Shown in pieces: positions 22,401 through 37,400 of a stretch of DNA of 64,000 nt; within the stretch, counting starts at the first letter, position 1, and the number at the start of each line of letters is the position of its first letter. The notes beneath the pieces were generated by a model that was not told where the DNA came from, made no database searches, and worked only from the letters and a program-made list of their open reading frames with translations. Source of the stretch: Luidia sarsii (Eukaryota; Echinodermata; Asteroidea; Paxillosida; Luidiidae). The stretch spans positions 2,400,322 to 2,464,321 of the forward strand of contig OX465113.1 in NCBI GenBank assembly GCA_949987565.1, given 5' to 3'. Made by a program: the position numbers and the translations under genes.

Positions 22401-25400
22401 CAACAACTCCAGTGTTTATTGAATGAAGCAGTCCTTAGACAAGCCATGATGTATGATATCCGTCAGAAACTCTGACGCTGAATGAATATAGATGTACCTG
22501 GTTGTTTCCATGCTGCCCAAGAGTGTGATTGTTATTGATTGTGTTTGTCATCAAGGCGTGCGTTGATTCGTTCTCTTCATCCTGTGCGTAGGTCATTCAT
22601 CTGAAGAAAACCCCCGAGGAGGCATATCGACCACTTGTTGCCGGCACCAATCCCCCGTATCTGCCTTTCAGGTGGGTGGCCATTCAAAGATATTCTGTCA
22701 GGTTTTTGTTATTATTACTACTTGATGATGAGTGATTCCTGTTTTCAGGGGTTTGGGATTATGTTTCGGTGGTTTTTCCATCAAGCTTAAGTGAAGCTTT
22801 GAGGGATACATTGATTTTCATGTAGGCATCTTGTATGAAAGTGGGGAAGAATAGAGGATTATGATTTTCTTTCCCTTATATATTTCGTTGACAGACGCTG
22901 TCGTCATTGTTTAATGACAAAAAGGAGTAATTATGACGACAGCGTCTGCAGTATTAACTTTTTCATTGGAAATTGAACACAACAGGCTTTGAAACTTAGA
23001 TATGAAATATTGTGAAAGACTGGGACATTTTTCAGCGTACATGTTTCCTGATGTCCAAAGAAAACTTAATTAGCCTGACTTGTTTTGCTGTCTGACATTG
23101 TACTACTAAATGTAATTCAATTTACAAATGTATTGTTTTTGTAAGTAACTCTGCAAAACTGCAAGTTTTAGGATTTGAATGACTGTGGAAATGCAAGACT
23201 GTGGAAGCGCTTTAAGCCGGGCTGTTCGTTGACTAGAGTGAATATTTACTTGCGGCCCAACATTCAAAGGCAGTACTTTGACTTTGCCTACAACAGTATG
23301 AATAGGCCTGTGCAGACTGTGTTATGGACAGGACGAACAAAGCTTTGGCAGTTGGGGCTGATAAAACATATGTAGAGTAGATACCTTATTTTTTGGAATA
23401 TAGGCCGCAACTTACATGTTGATTTTACCCAATTTGACTGCAGCTTATACACTGACCCTTGAAGAATACAATCGGTATCGTACATGAATATGTATGGGAC
23501 AGCGTTTTTTTACCAAAAAGGGTACCCGGTAATTGTTACCTGGGGCAATTTGTTAATGAAAGTCGGAACCAACAGAACAACTTCTCCCTTGGTAGTCAAA
23601 TTGTAGTGTTCTGCAGTGTATCTTTTCCAATACCAGGACCTGAAATGAACGACGGCCATAGAGACTTAAGTTAATCGACTTAATTTAATTTTGATTAAAT
23701 TTTCGGTGCCGGACTGCATTAGCAGTATAATGAAGACGATGATGGAGAACAAAGGTTAAAACAATGGTGCACAGCTTATAATTATGTTAAGATCTGACTG
23801 AATCTTATCTAAAATTCGGGTACATGTACTGGTATGTCAATCGCTTTTGTGTACCGGTATACTGCAACTCTGACTGTGCCCTGTGGTCAGCACCTGCTTT
23901 AGTAAACCCATCAGCCTGCCCAAGTAGTCACACAATACCCCAGCCAAGTCTTACTCTTAGTATTGGTGTCACATGCACAGGTACATATACCCTGAGGCCA
24001 TTACTTATGTTCAGAGGAAATCTAGATTATTCATTACACTGCAAGCAGTATATGCAGCAGCACGTAGTACATACACGTACAGTATGTATACGGTGCATAC
24101 ACATTCCTTGGTGTGTGTTTTCAAAGACAAAAACAACTGCCTGTCTTAAGATCAACTGCATGAGTATCAATATACAATCAATAACAATACCCCATAGACC
24201 CCATACAAATATTGAGGGAGCTTGCCCATTGCCTTGTGCAGCTGCACAGGTACAGTGAACATGTACATGTACGTGAAGTTGAACTCCATGTACAGTATGC
24301 ATCAGTAAACACTATGAAAGCAATATATTCTGGTCACGTACTGTGCCATTATCTATTGCCAAGTGATTTTGTGTTCAAGGCTGAGCTTGCTCTTACTGTT
24401 TGGACGGATTGTTTTTGGTATTTTTTTCTTTGAAACTTCATTTTGCCTCGTACAAAACTAGCTCAGCTCACCTTTGCTTTATTGAAATCTTGTTTTCTTA
24501 TAAATGGTATTGGCTTGGTTTTATGTTTTCTTTCTGTCTCACTGACTTATTTCCTGAAATGGCATTTCTTTGTTTGGGGGTTTGTTTGGGGTTTTTGATT
24601 TCACAAGATCCAGCAACATTCTTTTCAGGAGGTACAGAATTGTATTCATGAAATGCCACAATGGTTCTCTGACTTCTCTCAAAAGCATTTTACATGAATA
24701 AAAGCAAAAGGTTTCATTTTATTGTAACAAAATAGTTTTAAACTACATTGCTCTTAGTGCTTGGATTGTGTTTGAGAGTGGATATTGTCAATGTATCTAA
24801 ACTTGGTGTAGAATCAAGAAAAGGTCTACAGGCAATAATCATGAAATTTAAACCAATGCAACGAGACAAAAACTAATCTCAGGTTATGCCTATCAGTATC
24901 AGTCTTGTTTTCCTATAAGTGTGTTAGGAAAGTTTGTCACAGCTTACACAGCAGTACAGCACACGTGGGCATTGCTCACATTAGTAACAGTCTAGCAGAC
25001 TAGTGTCACACATGTGCGGGTACGGTAATTCAAGATTTAACCAGGTTTAAAGCTCTTTCAAGTTGTTCAACCATCTTGCAAATTCTTGAACATGTAGAGT
25101 ACACAGTAATGTGTACATGAACTTGTAGATTGTGCTATACTGTCACTATGATGCAAAGCGGTTGTTTTCAAGTGGCTTGAAGATTTTGTATTTTAGAAAA
25201 TGTATTCCGATTTGTGGGGACATCATTGTGGTTCCAGGGAAGCTGCCCAAATGAATGTCAATGCCCAAATGAATGTCAAGAGAAAGCTCTTTGACAATCT
25301 GCTATGCTGGGGCCCCCAAGCATTCATTCAGGCCTAAGAATGGTCTGACCACAAGTGCCAGTCAGTCAGATTAAGACCAAACCACTTTAACAACCAGTGG

Positions 25401-28400
25401 AGATTGTATCAAACTCAATAACCTACAGCTGAATGGGTATTGCTACTAAACCTCTCTGGACTACATGTAAGCCTATTGTTTCCTTTTTATGCATCAGGAT
25501 ACATCATTAAGCACTTCTGCTTAACTATCCGAAGTGTTTGTCCTGGAGAGATAGTGTTGTGCAACGTACATGGGATTTCTGCTGTGTCCGGTTCACAATA
25601 TTTACCATTTAGATAACACTAGGATGGACAATTTTGGACATTTGATTTTGATTGCTGTAGGCCGGGGATATTTTGGTGGTGTGATCACTGTGATGTCTCT
25701 AGTCACTTTGATCAATAACAGCACTACATGTAAAAGTGTTAATGCATCATTCATAACTAATTTAAATCAGCATAGATAAGTGTATAGTGTATACAATAAT
25801 GAAAAACACTCAGGGTGTCTAAAATTTCAATCTCGGCAGCACCTTTTTCGGAGGAACTCTACCTCTCATTTGTAAAGGATCAAAACATCAGGCCCCCTGA
25901 ATATTTATACTACATGGTTAGTATTTTAGATTACGATGAGTGCTGAAAGTGATAGGTGATGTACAGTGTACGTATGCAGTATGAATTATTGAAACTGAAG
26001 ATGTCAGGGTTTTTTACCCTGTTTGATAACAACTGCATGTACACATACGATTGTTTGTACTACCCCCTGTACTTTCATGAATGAAAATGGTGCATTTGTC
26101 AACAGATGTATCATACATGTCCATGTACATGTACATGTGTAAAAGTAATGCATACTTAGATGTGTAAATCTCAAAATTTAGTGGGCCTGACGTTTTCGAT
26201 CCTAGCAGGGGGCCCTCTGCCTTTGAGAAAGGTCATGCTAGGATCGAAAGGTCAGGCCCACTAAATTTTCGTTATTTTAGTCAGTAAGCAGTTTGCAACA
26301 TTTTTGTATCAGTTTAGATCTGTAAATAGTAAATAACTAGTAATGCCATTGTGTTAAACCAATTCTTCCTCAGTCAAGGCTCAATTACAGCTTGTGCACA
26401 CTTTATTATACATGTATGCAATTTTCAGTGTAGGCCAAATCTGGCCAGTGGTTGGGTATCAATGGACCAGGTCCTCTGTCTTCACAAGAACATGCCCTCC
26501 TGTGAACAATGATACCCCAAGCATTGCCAAGACAAGCCACAGTGTTCAGCGTTCAGATACCTGAGCCATCTGTTGTCAGTTGCCAGGCAACGCAAGCCGT
26601 AAGCTTCCCCAAGTCCCACAGCCACAAGGCTTGATCCATTGCCATTGTAGTGATTGCAAGATAAGTGGGGGTGTGTTTGTAAGGCAGCGTTTACTCAGGG
26701 CTGGTGGTTGAATGGGATTTACCCCAGTGGGAATATTTGCGAACAAGGCCAATTACATCTTGCTGGAGGCCACTAGACACACCGTTGGGAATGGAATGGA
26801 TTTCATTTGACAGCTTTCATCATTTTCTGTTTTCTCTTTGAATAAATTATGTACTTGTGGTGCTGGTCTAAGAGGCCCCAATTTTACTACAGTATGTTGC
26901 TGCAAAGCAACTGTTGTTGTACAGTGTACATGTACATGTCCGGGTACAATGTAACTCGTTTATGTTACCATTCACATTGATCTTAGTTCTGAAGCCCCTT
27001 GTAAGAGTTGTGTCAGGATTGAACTCTGGATTAGTCTGGATCACTCCAGCCTTAGCCGCAAGCAGCAATGTTATTTTCCTCAGCATCACTCAGCATGAGA
27101 TTCATTTTCTGAGTCATGGCAATGTTTTTTCAAATTTATCACTGTTATGTCACCCTTTAATTTTTTAGATCTGATGCCCTTTGTCAATTCTGTCACTCGG
27201 GATTTACACTTGTACCGTACTTGTCTTTTCCCTTGGCGACAGCGTTTGCTTTGAGACAATTTCCTGTCGACCTTTAAGCATTGAGTTCAATACCAGATCT
27301 TATTTTTTAACAGGTTATGGAAACATCTTGCGTACTGACTACTGAGCACTGTGGAGATTTTGTTTTTGCTCTTGTGTCAATCCTCGGCCAACTGAAAAAA
27401 TACATGGCCATCTCAGTAGACCCTCTGCTTATGATGTCATTTGAGAAGGTTGCTTGTGGCAAGGTCACTGGACTGAGCTGTACACCGGGCATGGGATTAC
27501 ATGAACCTACCTTGTATGCACATGTTCCCATTGTCTCAGCATTGATTTGCCTCTGAGGCAGTGGCATCGTCAATACGTGAAAAGGTCAAGTCTGCGGTCG
27601 ATTTCACCGAAGTCGTCCCAACTTACAATTAATTTTCAGATGATGGGCAATGCACTCAAGACTGTGATTAATTACCTGTCGCAAGTGGAGTTACGATGGT
27701 TGGATCATAAAGGCTTGTTGTAATCTATCCTTGGTCCCGTCCTGCATGATCTGGCAGTGGAAGGTTTTAGTTTCATGTACACGTGCAGCATGTCAGGTCC
27801 ATTCCAGGGGTGGATTTCACAAACCCTTATTGATGCATTGTAACTCTTCTTACGATGGATAACCCGTCGCTAGTTGTGATAAACTGTATGGTTTCTCTGC
27901 ATCGCTCATCGTCTTGCGATTGATCAATGAAATCGACTGATGGTTGCACATCTACTTGACAAGGGGTAGACATTGGTTACATTTTGTATCATGTAAGATC
28001 TTATTCTGGTGAGCACACCATCTGACAACAAGTGTAGGCATTGATCACATGCACCAATGTACATGTACACCATACGTTCACATGTATCTAAACGGATGAT
28101 CCTTTCTTGTACGTTATCTATAGGGATGCCTCCTATGGTGCCTGCACGTACAACCTGACGCTTCTGGACTGCCTGAAAGCCACAGACAAAGCAATAACCC
28201 ACAAGTTCCTCAACTTTGAGACGTTTGACGTGGATGAGTATGAACACTATGAGGTAAACTTGAGGTGCTTTTAATAAAACTGAAATGGTTATTTTCTTAA
28301 CCGAAGCATGTTTTACATGCCCCAATGTGCAGAGCAGCCATGTAGGAATTGATTAGAAAAGATGCCATTAAAAAATGTTATATTTGTCAGCTTGAAAATG

Positions 28401-31400
28401 TCTAAAGGGTCTATGTAAGGAATTGATTTGGGATTTGATTTTGTCAGAGTAAAATTATTCATAGGGATTTGATTTTTTGTTCATGTTCCAATTTGTTTTG
28501 TGCCTGCAATTCAATGGAAATTGATGTGTCCATTTTTTTTATGAATTTACATACATGTACACTGTACAAGTAGACACGAGCGGAAATTGATGTGGTAGAA
28601 AGAAAGAAAAAATGTTTAGCAGGTGTGAGGTCCAACAGCTGTATGCATTGTTGGCACTTGGCAGAGAGACTAATTTCTGCATAAATCTGTTACACAATGC
28701 GTACCTGAGCTCTACCACCCTGAGCTGTTGTAGCCCTGTGAGTGAGGGGGATTTCTACCCAAAATAGCCGTCCTCCCGCTAGGAGGAAAAAATAGCCATG
28801 TACGGGTAGTGGTTGAAGTTGCCATTGACAACCATTGGCACCTGTTGGATGTTCTCTCTGCATGCAGATCTCCCTGGGATGATTTGTAATTAGCTGAGGG
28901 CCGAGGAAAATTGAACCGGGAAGTGAGCCTGAAGCACAGGTGGTAGAACACCGCTATGTTTAAGCAGAGGACTAGGTTCAATGCCAACTCCAGTCAAGCT
29001 GTCTTTGGTCTTGAATTTATGGATGACTATTTCCCTGTCACTCTGTCTTACAGTTACATTACCTCCTGGTGGCAAAGATAACGATTTTGGGGGGAATTTT
29101 GGTTTGGGCACACTGGTTACATTTGAGACACTTTGTCTTATCAACTACCCGGTATTTGCTGTAGACATGAAAGTTTGGCAAGCCAACACTTTGAACCCCT
29201 TCTTTTATATGTCGCGTCTGAAACCTTTAAAGGGATCACATCTCTCTCTCACCCCCCACTTTTTTGCATTTGATGAAATCAACTACAATGTAGTCTGGGG
29301 ATCACGCATTGGAGAACACTGCTTTTTGAGTTACACTTACAGTACATACCATATACATGTATCAAGCAGTTGTTTGCATCTCAATGAAAGCGTGGGTGTA
29401 ATCCCTGGAGATAAACAGCAGTTAATGGTTGAATTGCTTCTGACTGGCGCCCCCACCTCGGCAAAGACTACAATGTATGTGTAGTTGACTATTTGGGAGG
29501 CCACCATCTAAGGGCTGGATAGCTCAGATGGAAGAGCACTGCTACATGTACGTTAATCCAGAGGTCTCGTGTTCAAGTCCCAGTCCAGTCAAAATTTTCT
29601 TTACAAATTTGTCAATTTATACATGTATATCATACAGATTAAAAAACATATATAATCATTCCTTAATTCATCTTGGTCCATTTCACCATTCACATCGTGT
29701 ACCTTCAGACAAATTGAAAGAAAAGCTGACAGGGAATTGAAAACTGTTTGTGAAAATAAATATATAGAGCTAAGAAATGTTGAATGGACTGGGATTTGAC
29801 ATCAGTCTTAGGGTTTAAGCATTCTACATGTACCACCTGAGCTATCAAGCCCTTAGATGTGTTTGTGTGTGTTGGAATGGGGAGGCTTCCCTGTCCAACA
29901 CAGTACTGTATCTGTGAAATGGTTTATCATTTATCTGTGAGCACCACCTCTATGCCATGGTTGCCTGGCACACTCAGTTGATAAATACACACCTGGTGGT
30001 AACTGCACTGTTTACATTGGAGTGATTGTGTCTATTTGACTTTTATCCCCTCAGTCGCATCAAGGTGTTGCAATTGTCTTGATGGGGATTGGTGAAAAGC
30101 ACAGGCCAGGGTATTGGGTTTGATTTGGGCACGCTGGACTTTTTATTTGAACTGTCAGTCTGTCAATGAGGCTTTGTGGTTGACTGTTGATCACAACTGC
30201 AGTCACCTTTGAGGTCAGCTTTATTTGCTCGGCTGTCTTTGCATTTGATTTGAAGGCTGGAATGGTTATTTCTTCTTTTCTCTCCTGTCACATTTAGAAG
30301 ATAATTCAAAATTCAAAAGGTTTTTCATTCTTTCATTCAATAAGTGCAGAGACTTGGATTGTACTTCGAATTACGGTCCAGTCCAATTTACATTGCTTAT
30401 TTGATTAAGCGAGGGGGGATCCTTGTCTGGTTAAAAAACCAAAAATCCAAAAATAACTTTGGTGTAGTGTTTCCTGTTTGTATCCATTTGCCAGTAGTCA
30501 TATTTATAGTATTCCGACTTGACTGAAATGAACATGCACGATCTGATTGTTGTTACAGAGGGTAGAGCATGGAGACTTCAACTGGATTCTTCCGGGGAAG
30601 TTCCTTGCATTCAGTGGCCCACACCAAAAGAGCAAGATAGAAAATGGTTAGTAACAAATTAAGCCAACAATTATCAACATTTAATGGATTACATGTAAAT
30701 GAAAAAAAAATATCAAATTTATCTCAATGTTTAGGTAACAAGTGGCTGAAATAATTGTTTTGTTATCAGTTTTGAAAAAAAAAATAGAGGGACTGTTGTT
30801 TTGTAGCATGACCTTTCTCCAAGGTAGATTTTATCTTTGGGAAGTGTCAAAATGTTAGGCTCTCTTCAAAGGCAGATTCTGCCTTTGAGAAAGGTGCCAC
30901 ATTGATCCAAGCATGAGGTCTTCCAAGCATGTGCGATATAAGAACGGTTTTGGTCGCTTAAGTCAGTAATGCTTTTGTATTGCAACAAAATTGAATATAA
31001 AAAAAACCCAAGCAAGAAAAGTTGCCAATGGTGAGATTTCATCCGACAACTCCAGGCTACCCACTGCACGCACCTGAGGCTTATTTCACCTACTTCCGCA
31101 AGAACAACGTCACGACTATCGTCCGGCTGAACAAGAAGATCTACGAGTCGCGGCGGTTCACGGACGCTGGATTCGACCACCACGACCTGTTCTTCATCGA
31201 CGGCAGCGTGCCCAGCGACTCCATCGTGCAGGAGTTCCTCCGGATTTCGGAGAACTCTGATGGGGCACTCGCAGTCCACTGCAAAGGTCAGGAATCTCTC
31301 AGCTTTCTCCTTTTTGTCTTTTTGTCATCCTTGTCTTAGTACTGTACGTCCTGTCTGGTTTTTCTCCTGAATCTGCCTTTCAGAAAGGTTCAGCTGGATT

Positions 31401-34400
31401 CAAAACTTCCGGCCCTTTCAAATTTCTTAGACTTGCCTTTTGGTCATTTAAACATCAAGAATTTGGGGAGTCTAACATTTCGATCCTAGCATGACCTTTC
31501 TCAAAGGCAGAAGATTTTTTGAGTCTTTGAGAGAGGTCCTTCCAGGATTGAAACCTGATGTTTCGCTTCATGTTTCACTCCTAGTGGGCCAGGCTGTGCT
31601 TCAAGGCTATCACGACAGTACACACGTTACGCTCCATTGCATCACACAAATTGGGCCCCCTTTTGGGGCAGATAATCCCATAACAAAAGCCACACAAAAT
31701 GTGCTAGGATTGATTCGCAGGTACATATAGTGCACTTTTATTGATTTATTTCACAGATATCTTTTGATTCACAGATTCTTTTGAGAGGTGGCATTGAGAA
31801 AATGGCACTGTGACGGCCATTGGCACAGCAAAAATCCTGGCGTATATGGGTTGATAATGGTCTTTTATATACTCGAGTCAATGACTGTATTTTTGTTGCC
31901 TGTTTCCAGCTGGACTGGGCAGGACGGGAACTCTCATTGGCTGCTACATGATGAAGCACTATCGGATGACGGCGGCCGAGTGCATAGCCTGGCTCCGGAT
32001 CACCAGGCCTGGGTCTGTCATCGGACCCCAGCAACACTTCATGGAAGAGTGAGTGTCAAGGGCACCTGGGGCTGTTGGTAGAGCCCTGGTGGCTGGTACA
32101 TCAAGTCAGAGATCTCGGGCTCAATTCCCTGATCCAGAAACTCTCTTTGCTCTTTTCTTTAAATTGGTGGATTTTCGTAGAATGTTGAAGAAAAATTAAA
32201 GTCACATCTCATTTCCTAAAAAAAAAAAAATAAAAAAATAAAAAGCCAGCCCCACAAGGTCTTGAGCTTGTTTCAAAATATCTGCCCTCATTATTTGGAA
32301 ACCTCTAGAGTCCTAAATGTTCTTATCTTAATGACTTCTTGAATGAAATTTTAAAAAATAGCTGTGACATTTGCATCACCTATTTCTGACTCATGGTTAT
32401 CTGAAAAAGCCATGTTATCTTTAAAGGTCAAAAAAGAGGAAAAGTCCTTATAGACTTTCCCACTGCGCTACTATTCTAAATGTATCTCCGTGGGTGAAGC
32501 AATGGTTAAGAGTACTATGAACAGAATCGGTTTACACACCATGCACAGAAGTTGCCTTTTGGCTATCAGCTTTTGACCTTAATTGTTAGGTATAACATGA
32601 TGTTTGCATCAAGGAGAATGTAATTATAGGAGGTTTTGCCCTAATACTCGACGTGATAAACACTGAGTGCTCAGTGCTTTGCCCAGTGCCTGATATATTT
32701 CAGTCAGCTCGGGCGGGTTTCAAACTTGTTAGGCTCAATTGTCGAATGAACTCATGTGAGTTACACTTGAGTTACATGTGCATTACTGAATACCATCAGT
32801 TACCAGGGACGACAGATGATGTGTTGAATCTTAAGTATTTTGCATTTTGGATGCTAGGTCCTGCTGGGATCGAAAAGTCGGGCCCTGCTAACTTTTGATA
32901 CTTTTGCATGTTGCTGGTTTGCAGGAAGCAAGCCAGTATGTGGGTGCAGGGGGACATTTCCCGGTCGAAAACGAAGCAAGGACAGATGAACTACAAGCAA
33001 GGCGTCTCGCACATTCTCAGGGCAGTTGACGACATCTCCATCACCGACAATGACAGGACATACGAGGCAAGTCACATTGGTCTCACTCCAAACCCCGAGA
33101 CTCTTTGAGACAACGTCATTAAGCTGTTTCAAGTGCCAGAGCCATTATACGTCTCTATGAAAGTTGAAGTCCAAATTTGAAATCCACAATGCCAACAAAG
33201 ACAGCTTCTCTCTTTAAGAAAGGTCTTGCTAGGATTGAAACAGACCCTGTACTTTTTTTTGGGAGATTTGCTTTTGGGTTGTATTAGTCAGGAAGAAGCT
33301 TGTCAACATTTTGGTGTATGACTCTTTTAATTTTAATATCCCTGGAGATAAAGCACACATAAAGATGAAATGCTTCTGACTGACATCCCCAAAGACTAGT
33401 TACCTATTTTGGGGAGGCCGCCATCAAAGGGCTGGATAGCTCAGATGGTAAGAGCGCGCTGGTACACAAAATCAGCTCCAGTCGAAGTTTTCTTTGGCCA
33501 TTCAAAACAAAATCTAAGTCACTTTGCCTTTGAGAAAGGCCCTGCTAGGATCAAAACATCAGGCCCTCTAACTTTTGAGATTTATGATTCATTTGCAGGT
33601 CTTTTTAGTCAGTAAGCAGTTTGCGACATTTTGTTTTTATTTACTTCAAAATCCAAGTCAGTTTCCATTTTATTTGTATGACTTTTTAGAATTTTGTCTG
33701 CTTAGTTTATTTTTTATTTTTTAATGAGGTTTTCATTTTTCTTTTCTTTTTTGCCCTCCCTCGTAACGATCAGGAGAAGCATGACGACCCGTATGCCTTG
33801 CGCTCCAAGACGCACGGTGCCCCCACCGCGATGACACAAGGGGACAAGCTCCGACAGCTGAAAGGCTCGCGGAAGGCCCGGTCAGCCACCACGGGAGCCC
33901 TGAAGTATGTGGGGAGGAGACTGAGGGCCTGGGGACGGGGACGGGGACGGGTGGCAGGGCGCAGACCCCGTGGGAGCTGGTCTCCGCCGACGTAATGATC
34001 CAATAATTGCCATATCCTTTTTGGCGGGTTTCCTTCCGCACTCTCTGCAGTGAGTGTGCTATCAGGTCGACTTGAAGGTCTCTCCTCCTCTCCCGCTCTC
34101 TCCTCACTTAGATGGTTCAAGGACACAGGTTAATCATTTTGGATGTAACATGATGTTTGCCTCGAGGAGACTGTAATCCAGTGAGGGTTTGCCCTGCTCG
34201 ACGTGATAAGCACTGAATGGCCATTGCTTTGCCCCGATGCCTGATGAAAAAATGTCATCATGTCGAGCAGGGCAAACCCGCATTGAATTAAATCATTTCG
34301 GGATCGTCCGTCTTTGCAAAGATCTACGTGCCAAATCTAGGGTTCTATAGCACTTTTGGAGAGCTTGTACTCATTTTTTATTTTTTTATCAGTATGAAAA

Positions 34401-37400
34401 GTTGCAAAGTTACATTGGATTGGGATTAGAACCTGAACTGTTGTTCTATCACCGGAACTATCCAGCCTTTAGGATGTGTAATGGCATTAAAGGGAAGGTC
34501 TTTCTCTCCCCCACCTGGTCTCAAGTTTTCTCAAAGCCGGAAGGTCCTCCTAAAAATGTTTGGGCTAGCCCGCTGTCTCAAGGATCTACTCTAATAAGGG
34601 CTGTACGGCATCTTTGGGGCGTTTTTGTTTGGAGATGGTTAATGAAGCCACAATTAACACCGTTGAGCCTTCGGTTTCTGGTTGGGCACACTAGCCGTAC
34701 CTCTTGAGCTATCCACCCTTGATGCCAGCGCTTGCCAATCAGTCAACCTATCCATGCTGAGCCTGGTAGCCATTGATGTTTAGAGATGTTGATGATCTTG
34801 TCTACTTTTCCTTTCATAGGTTGGATGAGACCAAGATGCACACGCGGTCTACGTCCCAGCCACACAGGTGAGAAGACATTGAAGTGCACTATATCCGATC
34901 CAAACACTTACAGCCACCCACCGTACCTTTTCTGAGGACATAGTATACATTAGAAAGCTTAGTGGAAATAGTCCTAAACAGTGCTTTTCAGAACTCTTCT
35001 CTTAACAAGAGGGCAGCCTGGTTATTTCATATACATTTTTTTTTAATATTGTGTCTTCTTTCAGCAAGGGTTAAGGACTTGAACGAACTCATTAACCAGA
35101 CGTGGAACTATTCCAGTTTGTAACATTGTTGAAAATGATACAAGGTAACAAGGCCAGCACATTGAGATGTCCGAAATAGAGCTTACCCCCTTCCTCATGT
35201 GCTAGCTATAGCTTGGTTGCTTTGAATTGTCTAGAATATCAGCTGTCTTGCTGACCATTTCATGTGATGAATGCCTGTTTTTCTAGGCAGTAAGTCACTC
35301 GCAAAACACTAGTCTCAAACTTTTGTCTCGCTACCCCCACCATCAGCAGCCCTGAAATCTCGACAGTCTCAATCTTAACAAGGAATTGCTGCTGAATGAC
35401 GCCACCACCCCGGCAAAGACTTGTTGACCAGTTGGGAAGGCCACCCTCTAAGGGCTGGGTAGCTCAGATGGGAGAGCGCTAATCCAGAGGTCTCAGGTTC
35501 ATGTCCCAGTCCACTCAAAGTTTTCTTTGCCATATTTTTTTTTGATTCGGTCTCAATCTTGTTGAAATACGTGCTGTGTTTTCCTTCCCTCTGTTCAGCA
35601 CCAACCAAGCCCTACGAAACTTTCTGAGGTAATGCCCAGGACAGAGCTGTTTTGGCTTGATGGGATTTCAACTTGGGATGTTTTTTTGCATTCTTTGCAT
35701 GTGTACTTATTAATCCATGTATTAATCTCATTGTGTTCTAAGACCAATTTTACTGAAAACTATCCAGGGAATTTTTTTTTTTTTTTTTTTTAAAGAGCGA
35801 TTGTAGAACGGTGGATAATGCATTTTTTTTATGGCACTAGTTATCCATTGTAAGTCGAGTTATGATGGACTTGTGGGTTTTATTTTGAAGCTGGGTGAAA
35901 TAGGTTCTTGGTCATCTTATAACATTAATGTACATGTAGTGGAGCTTGGTTTGACACTTAGCTTAACCCATGTGGGCTAGCTGGCTGTGGGAAGCAGGCA
36001 ATCCCAAAGCAACATAACCAATCTGTATCAAGTCTCCCGTCCCCTGGGTGCAGTTGAGTTTTTAGTTCCTAACAAAATTGCTCCTGCATGAATAGTTTCT
36101 CTACCTCTAGAGATTATGGATACTGCCCCTGGTAAATGTGCGACTTTGCATATTTATTATTATTAAAAAAAAGGGGGGGCATTTAGTTTCGTATCAAATT
36201 AATTTGGCATGAACACTTTATTGAAAGTGCATATCTTTAGAACAAAATTTCTTTTCATTATCTATTACTTGGGAAGTGTTACTTTTGAAGGCGTTATAAA
36301 TTTGGATTTATAATTTTTTGAAGGCTTGTGTGGTTTGCATTGGAATACTTTTACAATGTCATGGGTGATGTTGATGATGGTGATAGGGGTGTCTTGAATG
36401 GTATGCACTGAATGCAAAGAATTAACACCATAGGCCCCGGGTAAATTCATTGGCTGCGGCTTTGCATTACGCACGAGTCTATGGAAGCCGCCAGGTAAGC
36501 GGCTGCAGCCAATTCCCATAGACTTGTGCGGTAATTGCCAGCCGTAGCCAAAGAGTTTGGGCACGGCTTTTATACCTGTTGTAGACTGGTTGGCATTGCT
36601 TGGTATGTAGCTCGGAGCTCCCCGCGTGAGAATGCATGCTGGACAAATTAACACGGACAGACTGCAGCGTAGACCTTCGCACTAATCCTCCTTATCCATG
36701 GTTTTGATGCTGATTTGGTGTGACATGTTTTTTCCTTTTCAGATTTCCTGTTAAGTTTAGTTTAGTTCAAAACTTCGATTCCCTCGCCAAAACAACTCAT
36801 TTACTACATTTACACCAGTAATGAGGTGTTGCTTTTCTTTCAAGCTGCTGTGCAAGAAAGGATTACTTTTCTCAGAGCCACACTCATTCTTGAAAGAGAA
36901 CAGTGTCGCTATAAACTTTTTCCATTGGGTTCTATCTAGCCCTCCTCCCCCCCCAAAAAAAGTGTTTTACTTGCGATTGCTGTGTCTTTGAAAGGTTAAG
37001 GGTCAAACACTTTCCGTTGTGGCAATAGAGTATTTGAGTTTGTTCCACCGAGAACCTTGTTTTCTTTTTCTTGGCTGTAAAACTCACCTAGTGGGATTTG
37101 CTGGTGTGTTTATCCCTGCTGTTTCCAATTGGGACTGAACGTTTGGTTTTGAAGAGGCCTTCTACCTAGTTCACTTCCTCTTCCTGTCTCCCTTGGGGAG
37201 AAATAGCGAGAAAATTTGACAAGCCATGGCGTCACCGTTTTTCTTAAAAGAGAATCATGCACATAGATTTCTGCTTTACATGTGCAATCTTGACCATCAT
37301 TCTTGGTGATTAGTTGATGCCTTGCTTTTTTTTGGGGGGGGGGGGGGGTTGCCAGCCGAGCCACCAGGGCCAGTGTGGCTACCAGATGACCAAAATGGAT

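Larger units (their letters stand above)
33067..33773 (+). other. GC-AG intron of CDC14
   Basis: The exon ending ACATACGAG is followed by GCAAGT, and the next exon starts after GATCAG. AG-GCAAGT is the strong consensus of the rare GC-AG class, and phase 0 is kept on both sides. The intron also carries a SINE (33340-33510) and a palindromic-repeat copy (33520-33630). Confidence 0.75.

Noticed and set aside
23824..24258. 144-aa open frame
   Set aside because: Inside CDC14 intron 5, no splice signals in phase, no motif.
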